From DATARH01 sp035935235 (GTDB lineage Bacteria > Pseudomonadota > Alphaproteobacteria > ATCC43930 > CGMCC-115725), in contig DASYXG010000026.1 in assembly GCA_035935235.1 (NCBI GenBank), positions 1-9,679 on the forward strand: a stretch of DNA of 9,679 nucleotides, read 5' to 3'. This document shows, in pieces, positions 5,312 to 9,679 of the stretch; position 1 is the stretch's first letter, and every line of letters starts with the position of its first letter. Under the pieces are notes generated by a model. It searched no databases and was not told the DNA's origin. It was given only the letters and a program-made list of their open reading frames with translations. Both the position numbers and the translations under genes were made by a program.

Positions 5312-6223
5312 TTGACCGAAGGCCTATGGCCGGATTCGGCCTCCGTCGACGAGGCGGCGGCGGTGACGGCAACGCTTACCGATTCCCTACTCGAACGGCT
5401 CTTGAAACCGCCGCCAGGGCTTGAGGCGCGCGTCTACGAGGCGATGGCCTATTCGGCACTGGCGCCGGGCAAGCGGCTGCGCCCGCTCCTGGTGCTGGCG
5501 GGCTCGCGACTGTTTGGGGTGTCGCGCACTTGCGCGCTGCAGGTTGCCGCGGCGATCGAAATGGTCCACGCCTATTCGCTAATTCATGACGATTTGCCGG
5601 CGATGGATAACAGCGATTTGCGTCGCGGCCGGCCCACTTGCCACAAGGCGTTCGACGATGCCACGGCGGTCCTCGCCGGGGACGGACTCCTCACCATGGC
5701 CTTCGAGGTGCTTTCGCATCCCGATACACATGGCGATCCGGCGGTGCGCTGCGAGCTCGTCGCCGCGCTCGCCGCCGCGGCCGGCAGTGCCGGCATGGTC
5801 GGCGGCCAGATGATCGATTTGATCGCCGAGACCCGCACCCTCGATATCGGCGCCATAACCCGGTTGCAGCGCATGAAGACCGGGGCGCTGATCGCTTTTT
5901 CCTGCGAGGCCGGGGCGATTCTCGCCAAGGCCTCGCCAGAGCTACGCACCGCACTTAGGGGCTACGCGCACGACCTCGGTTTGGCCTTTCAAATCGCCGA
6001 CGATCTCCTCGACGTTGAGGGCTCCTCTGCCGAAACCGGCAAGCCCGTCGGCGCCGACGCCGCGGCCGGAAAGGCAACGTTTGTCTCAATTCTTGGGGTG
6101 GAACGGGCCCGCGCGCAGGCCCAGTTATTGGTCGACCAGGCGGTCGCGCATCTTGATTTGTTCGAGCAAAGAGCGGAACTTTTACGACAGGTGGCGCGAT
6201 TTGTCGTAAACCGACGCACCTGA
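5312..6223 (+). CDS. ispA: Farnesyl diphosphate synthase (short-chain polyprenyl synthetase)
   Basis: The 303-residue trans-prenyltransferase carries both aspartate-rich motifs. The first is DDLPAMD, in HAYSLIHDDLPAMDNSDLRRG (starting near residue 85), with the two-residue insertion typical of bacterial type II farnesyl diphosphate synthases. The second is DDLLD in FQIADDLLDVEG. GKRLRPLLVL and GKPVGADAAAGKAT, which bind diphosphate, are also present. It condenses isopentenyl diphosphate with dimethylallyl and geranyl diphosphate to farnesyl diphosphate (C15), the precursor for undecaprenyl phosphate, quinone tails and often hopanoids. Product length (C15 rather than C20) is inferred from similarity to IspA around the first motif. 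The start is TTG at 5312 behind a G-rich ribosome binding region; an in-frame GTG at 5363 is a less likely alternative. dxs begins 10 nt after the stop. Confidence 0.95.
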   Translation: MTEGLWPDSASVDEAAAVTATLTDSLLERLLKPPPGLEARVYEAMAYSALAPGKRLRPLLVLAGSRLFGVSRTCALQVAAAIEMVHAYSLIHDDLPAMDNSDLRRGRPTCHKAFDDATAVLAGDGLLTMAFEVLSHPDTHGDPAVRCELVAALAAAAGSAGMVGGQMIDLIAETRTLDIGAITRLQRMKTGALIAFSCEAGAILAKASPELRTALRGYAHDLGLAFQIADDLLDVEGSSAETGKPVGADAAAGKATFVSILGVERARAQAQLLVDQAVAHLDLFEQRAELLRQVARFVVNRRT

Positions 6224-6227
6224 GGAG
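6222..6227 (+). promoter_or_regulatory. dxs ribosome binding site overlapping the ispA stop
   Basis: GAGGAG overlaps the ispA TGA stop codon and lies 6 nt before the GTG start of dxs. This indicates translational coupling of the two isoprenoid genes and supports the GTG start. Confidence 0.7.
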
Positions 6228-6233
6228 CAAAGA

Positions 6234-8174
6234 GTGGATCAACCGCAAAGCCCCCGCATCTCGAACCGTACGCCGCTCTTGGATAAGATCGACGTTCCGG
6301 CCGATTTGCGTAAGCTGCCCGAGTCCGTTTTGCGCCAGGTGGCCGACGAACTGCGCACCGAGTTGATTGATGCGGTATCGATCACCGGTGGGCATTTCGG
6401 CGCCGGGCTCGGCGTCGTCGAACTGACCGTCGCGCTGCACTACGTCTTCGATACCCCGCACGACCGGCTGATCTGGGATGTCGGCCATCAGGCTTATCCG
6501 CACAAGATATTGACCGGGCGGCGCGACCGCATCCGCACCATTCGCCAGGGCGGCGGTCTCTCCGGCTTCACCAAGCGTTCGGAAAGCGAATACGACCCGT
6601 TCGGCGCCGCGCACAGCTCGACCTCGATCTCTGCCGGGCTCGGCATGGCGGTAGCGCGCGACTTCAAGGGCGACAAGCGCGATGTGATCGCGGTCATCGG
6701 CGACGGGGCGATGAGCGCCGGCATGGCCTATGAGGCGATGAACAACGCTGGGTCGATGGATTCCCGGCTCATCGTCATCCTCAACGACAACGACATGTCG
6801 ATCGCGCCGCCGGTCGGCGCATTGAGCTTCTATCTGTCGCGGCTGTTGTCGTCGAAATCGTTCAGTTCGCTGCGCCATCTCGCCGGTGGCATCGCCCGCC
6901 ACCTACCCAAGCGGCTCGAGCATATGGGGCGGCGCGCTGAGGAGTTGGCGCGCAGCTTTGTCACCGGCGGCACGTTGTTCGAGGAGATGGGGTTCTACTA
7001 TGTCGGCCCGATCGACGGTCACAATGTCGATCATCTCGTGCCGGTGCTGAAGAACGTCCGCGACCTTAAGGAAACCGGTCCGGTGTTGATCCATGTCGTG
7101 ACCGAGAAGGGCCACGGCTATCTCTCGGCCGAGCAATCCGACGACAAGTGGCACAGCGTTTCAAAGTTCGATGTCATCACCGGAAACCAGGCCAAGTCGT
7201 CGTCGAAGGCGCCGTCCTATACCAGTGTCTTCGCCAAGTCGCTGATCAAGGAGGCCGAGGCCGACGACAAGATCGTCGCCATCACCGCGGCGATGCCGTC
7301 GGGCACCGGGCTTAACCTGTTCGGCGACAAATTCCCCAATCGCACATTCGATGTCGGCATTGCCGAGCAGCACGCGGTGACCTTTGCTGCCGGCCTCGCG
7401 ACGGAGGGGATGAAGCCATTCGCGGCGATCTATTCGACCTTCCTGCAGCGTGCCTACGACCAGGTCGTCCACGACGTCGCGATCCAGAAACTGCCGGTGC
7501 GCTTCGCGATCGACCGCGCTGGCCTCGTCGGCAATGACGGTCAGACCCATGCCGGTTCGTTCGACATTGGCTATCTCGGCACTTTGCCGGGCTTTGTGCT
7601 AATGGCCGCCGCCGACGAAGCCGAGCTTGTCCACATGGTCTCGACCGCCGTGGCGATCGACGACGCGCCCTCGGCGCTGCGCTTCCCGCGCGGCGACGGC
7701 ATCGGCGTCGAACTGCCCGAGAAGGGCGTGCCGCTCGAGATCGGCCGCGGCCGCATCGTCAAGGAAGGCACGACGATCGCTCTCCTCAGCTACGGCGCGC
7801 GCTTGCAAGAATGTCTGAAGGCGGCGCAGGAACTCGGGACCTACGGGCTTTCCACGACGGTCGCCGATGCACGCTTTGCCAAGCCGCTCGACACCGGTCT
7901 CATCAATCGCCTCGTGCGCGAGCACGAAGTGGTTATCACCATCGAGGAAGGTGCGATCGGCGGCTTCGGCAGCTTTGTGCTGAATTATCTGGCGCAAAGC
8001 GGCCAGCTCGACCAGGGCCTGAAGATCCGTTCGATGGCGCTGCCGGACATCTTCATCGATCACGACTCGCAGGGCGCGCAATACGATGTCGCCGGGCTCA
8101 ACGCCAAGCACATTGTCGCCACCGCGCTCGCCGCGCTCGGCCGCGACGTCGCCGAGCAGCCAGCCAGGGCGTAA
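6234..8174 (+). CDS. dxs: 1-deoxy-D-xylulose-5-phosphate synthase
   Basis: The 646-residue protein is a full-length Dxs, which uses thiamine diphosphate to join pyruvate and glyceraldehyde 3-phosphate into DXP. This is the first step of the MEP pathway and also feeds thiamine and pyridoxal synthesis. Conserved blocks occur in order: GGHFGAGLGVVELTVALHYVF (catalytic-site His54), WDVGHQAYPHKILTGR, the thiamine-diphosphate motif GDGAMSAG (from G156) ending in NNAG, VGPIDGHN, GIAEQHA (catalytic Glu378), and FAIDRAGLVGNDGQTHAG with His439. The C-terminal transketolase domain includes EEGAIGGFGSFV. Length and motifs are normal. The GTG start has a good ribosome binding site. Its coupling to ispA places an early and a late step of isoprenoid synthesis under common control. 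Confidence 0.98.
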   Translation: MDQPQSPRISNRTPLLDKIDVPADLRKLPESVLRQVADELRTELIDAVSITGGHFGAGLGVVELTVALHYVFDTPHDRLIWDVGHQAYPHKILTGRRDRIRTIRQGGGLSGFTKRSESEYDPFGAAHSSTSISAGLGMAVARDFKGDKRDVIAVIGDGAMSAGMAYEAMNNAGSMDSRLIVILNDNDMSIAPPVGALSFYLSRLLSSKSFSSLRHLAGGIARHLPKRLEHMGRRAEELARSFVTGGTLFEEMGFYYVGPIDGHNVDHLVPVLKNVRDLKETGPVLIHVVTEKGHGYLSAEQSDDKWHSVSKFDVITGNQAKSSSKAPSYTSVFAKSLIKEAEADDKIVAITAAMPSGTGLNLFGDKFPNRTFDVGIAEQHAVTFAAGLATEGMKPFAAIYSTFLQRAYDQVVHDVAIQKLPVRFAIDRAGLVGNDGQTHAGSFDIGYLGTLPGFVLMAAADEAELVHMVSTAVAIDDAPSALRFPRGDGIGVELPEKGVPLEIGRGRIVKEGTTIALLSYGARLQECLKAAQELGTYGLSTTVADARFAKPLDTGLINRLVREHEVVITIEEGAIGGFGSFVLNYLAQSGQLDQGLKIRSMALPDIFIDHDSQGAQYDVAGLNAKHIVATALAALGRDVAEQPARA

Positions 8175-8179
8175 AAGGG
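8175..8179 (+). promoter_or_regulatory. Ribosome binding site pointing to a CTG start for tlyA
   Basis: AAGGG directly follows the dxs stop codon and lies 7 nt before the in-frame CTG at 8187, an ideal distance. The only other nearby start-like codon, TTG at 8182, is 2 nt away, in another frame, and reaches a stop after two codons. The site is therefore best explained as serving the CTG. Confidence 0.5.
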
Positions 8180-8186
8180 CCTTGGC

Positions 8187-8951
8187 CTGACCAAGCGCCG
8201 CGCCGATCAGCTTCTCGTCGATCGCGGCCTTGCCGAAAGCCGACAGCGCGCCCAGGCGCTGATCCTCGCCGGTCTCGTCTACTCCGGCGAGCGGCGCATC
8301 GACAAAGCTGGCGAGACGGTCGCGGGCGAGACCCCGCTGCAAGTGCGTGGCCGCGACCATCCCTGGGTGTCGCGTGGCGGGATCAAACTCGCCCATGCGC
8401 TCGATCACTTCGCGATCGATGTTGAGGGTCTCGTCGCACTTGATGTCGGCGCCTCGACCGGCGGCTTCACCGATGTGCTGCTGACCCGCGGTGCGGCGCG
8501 GGTCTACGCGGTCGATGTCGGGCGCGGCCAGCTCGCTTGGAAGCTGCGCCAGGACCCGCGCGTCATCGTGCATGAAGGCGTCAACGCCCGCTATCTGACC
8601 GCCGAGGAAATCCCCGAACCGGTGGACATCGTCACCTGCGACGCCAGTTTTATCGGCCTGGCCACGGTGCTTCCGGCCGCGTTTCCTCTCACCAAGTCAA
8701 CAGCGCAGCTGGTCGCACTGATCAAGCCGCAATTCGAGGCTGGCCCGAAGGCGGTCGGCAAGGGCGGGGTGGTGCGCGACCCGGAAGTCCATCGCCAGGT
8801 GTGCGAAGCGGCCGCCGCTTGGGTCGATGCTCAGCCGGGGTGGAAAGTCGTAGGGATCGTCGCGAGCCCGATCGAAGGTCCCGCCGGCAACCGCGAGTTC
8901 CTGCTCCATGCGCGTCGCGTCGCCGCTCAGGCACCGTCTGCGATTTGCTAG
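8187..8951 (+). CDS. tlyA: TlyA-family 2'-O-ribose rRNA methyltransferase, probable CTG start
   Basis: From CTG 8187 the product is 254 residues. An N-terminal S4 RNA-binding domain (residues 4-53, RRADQLLVDRGLAESRQRAQ onward) is followed by an FtsJ/RrmJ-like methyltransferase. The SAM-binding motif LDVGASTGGFTD is at 85-96. The K-D-K-E set can be placed at K67 (SRGGIKL), D152 (CDASF), K180 (IKPQFE) and E237 (GNREF). TlyA methylates ribose 2'-OH in 16S and/or 23S rRNA; in mycobacteria its loss gives capreomycin resistance. The family is often mislabelled hemolysin. No ATG, GTG or TTG lies in frame between the dxs stop (same frame, 8172-8174) and GTG 8343, and starting at 8343 would delete the S4 domain. 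CTG with AAGGG seven nt upstream restores normal family length. A sequence error near the start is the alternative. Confidence 0.9.
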   Translation: MTKRRADQLLVDRGLAESRQRAQALILAGLVYSGERRIDKAGETVAGETPLQVRGRDHPWVSRGGIKLAHALDHFAIDVEGLVALDVGASTGGFTDVLLTRGAARVYAVDVGRGQLAWKLRQDPRVIVHEGVNARYLTAEEIPEPVDIVTCDASFIGLATVLPAAFPLTKSTAQLVALIKPQFEAGPKAVGKGGVVRDPEVHRQVCEAAAAWVDAQPGWKVVGIVASPIEGPAGNREFLLHARRVAAQAPSAIC

Positions 8952-9028
8952 AACGGCGCGGTCACGTACTGATGCAGCAGGTACAACAAGCCCAAGATCA
9001 CCGCGCCGGTGAGGACGACCAATTTCAT
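8948..9028 (-). CDS. 26-residue single-span membrane miniprotein
   Basis: The ORF starts at ATG 9028 behind an exact AGGAG (complement of 9036-9040) with a 7-nt spacer, and ends with TAG at 8948-8950. The peptide begins MKLVVLTGAVILGLLYLLHQ and has a short tail ending TAPF. Nearly all of it is one hydrophobic helix with Lys2 at the N-terminus, fitting a single-pass inner-membrane miniprotein. A longer in-frame reading from 9193 exists, but its first 55 residues are unlikely coding sequence and overlap the DUF2461 gene antisense. The stop codon interlocks tail to tail with that of tlyA within CTAG (8948-8951). I recognise no family. The strong start signal and membrane-helix pattern favour a real gene, though 26 residues is too short for certainty. 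Confidence 0.55.
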   Translation of the reverse strand: MKLVVLTGAVILGLLYLLHQYVTAPF

Positions 9029-9097
9029 TGGGCAACTCCTGAAAGCCCACGCGACGATCCGCAGATTGGATGAATGAAAGCTTAAGGTTGAGGCCTG

Positions 9098-9679
9098 GTG
9101 AAAACGAGACAGGACGGCGGGAAGACTTTGGTGACCGGATTCACCGGCTTCCGCCCGGCTGCGTTCGGCTTCTTTCGCGGCTTGGCGCGGCACAATGACC
9201 CGCTCTGGTTCAAGCCGCGCAAATCGATTTACGACACCGAGGTCCTGGCGCCGTTCCGCGCCTTGATCTTGTTATCGAGCGAAAAGCTCGAAGCCGCCGG
9301 CATTCCGCTCGTCGGCGATCCCGACCGCGGCATCTTTCGCCTGTATCGCGATGTGCGTTTCTCGGCCAATAAACAGCTCTACAAAACCCATGCCGGCGCG
9401 GTGCTGACCCGTTCAGGCGGCAAGGGCGATCCCGGCTTGCTTTATGTCCATATCGAGCCGGGCAAGTCCGAGGCAGGGGTCGGGTTCTGGCACCCCGAGC
9501 CCGCGCTCTTGACCAAGCTGCGCCGCTCGATCGCCGATGACCCCGACGGTTTCCTCGACATGGTGGGACGGCTCGACAAGCGCGGCTACAAGGTTGCGAC
9601 CGACGCTCAGCTCGCGCGCCTGCCGCGCGGCTTCGAGGCGGCGAAGGGCACGCCTGCCGCCGACTATATTTGCTGGAAA
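9098..9679 (+). CDS. DUF2461 family protein (3' end beyond window)
   Basis: The frame is open from just after a stop at 9089-9091 to the window edge, giving 194 residues from GTG 9098. It matches the DUF2461 (TIGR02453) family: TGFTGFRPAAFGFFRGLARH, then NDPLWFKPRKSIYDTEVLAP, the diagnostic IFRLYRDVRFSANKQLYKTH, LYVHIEPGKSEAGVGFWHP and IADDPDGFL. The family is usually about 210-230 residues, so only a short C-terminal piece should be missing. Its biochemical function is not established and no catalytic motif is obvious. GTG 9131, at the TGFTGF motif where homology begins, is an equally plausible start; I chose 9098 because GAGG and AAGG lie just upstream. The gene diverges from the membrane miniprotein. 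Confidence 0.85.
   Translation, partial: MKTRQDGGKTLVTGFTGFRPAAFGFFRGLARHNDPLWFKPRKSIYDTEVLAPFRALILLSSEKLEAAGIPLVGDPDRGIFRLYRDVRFSANKQLYKTHAGAVLTRSGGKGDPGLLYVHIEPGKSEAGVGFWHPEPALLTKLRRSIADDPDGFLDMVGRLDKRGYKVATDAQLARLPRGFEAAKGTPAADYICWK

Noticed and set aside
7599..8573. 324-residue minus-strand ORF spanning the dxs/tlyA junction
   Set aside because: It is antisense to the conserved C-terminal domain of Dxs and to TlyA, with no family motifs of its own.
1..9679. CRISPR array, insertion sequence, prophage or defence system
   Set aside because: I saw no regularly spaced repeats, transposase, integrase or known defence domain on either strand.

Overview
The window looks like chromosomal DNA of a GC-rich alphaproteobacterium. 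The evidence is the gene order xseB-ispA-dxs-tlyA, a non-mevalonate (MEP) isoprenoid cluster common in that class, together with strong G/C bias at third codon positions and frequent non-ATG starts. A finer placement (Rhodospirillales-like or Hyphomicrobiales-like) cannot be made from the sequence alone.

Layout. Positions 1-407 (minus) hold the 5' part of a gene for a secreted Gly/Phe-rich protein with an Arg/Asp-rich repeat tail, cut by the window edge. Positions 408-824 are mostly intergenic. They contain an inverted repeat in the probable promoter of the secreted-protein gene, a possible 44-residue ORF with a TTG start (527-661), and an AT-rich patch with nested repeats (737-789). A tRNA-Glu gene with anticodon CTC lies at 825-900 (minus), with a good sigma70-type promoter just upstream. 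Next on the minus strand come yajQ (964-1449) and an extended-SDR nucleotide-sugar epimerase/dehydratase (1508-2443). A GT4 glycosyltransferase (2508-3668) diverges from the epimerase, and a four-helix DUF423 membrane protein overlaps its stop codon.

From 4093 to 8951 all genes are on the plus strand and tightly spaced: an HDAC-like amidohydrolase, xseB (exonuclease VII small subunit), ispA (farnesyl diphosphate synthase), dxs (DXP synthase) and tlyA (S4-domain 2'-O-ribose rRNA methyltransferase). Dxs makes the first MEP-pathway intermediate and IspA condenses the resulting C5 units to C15, so the two probably set isoprenoid supply together. XseB and TlyA are housekeeping passengers in the same transcript. 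The region ends with a 26-residue membrane miniprotein (8948-9028, minus) convergent with tlyA, and a 3'-truncated DUF2461 gene (9098-9679, plus).

This is mainly a housekeeping region. I found no CRISPR array, insertion sequence, phage gene or defence system. The points most worth a second look are the apparent CTG start of tlyA, the 26-residue membrane miniprotein whose stop codon interlocks with that of tlyA, the secreted Arg/Asp-repeat protein, and the small ORF and repeats next to tRNA-Glu.
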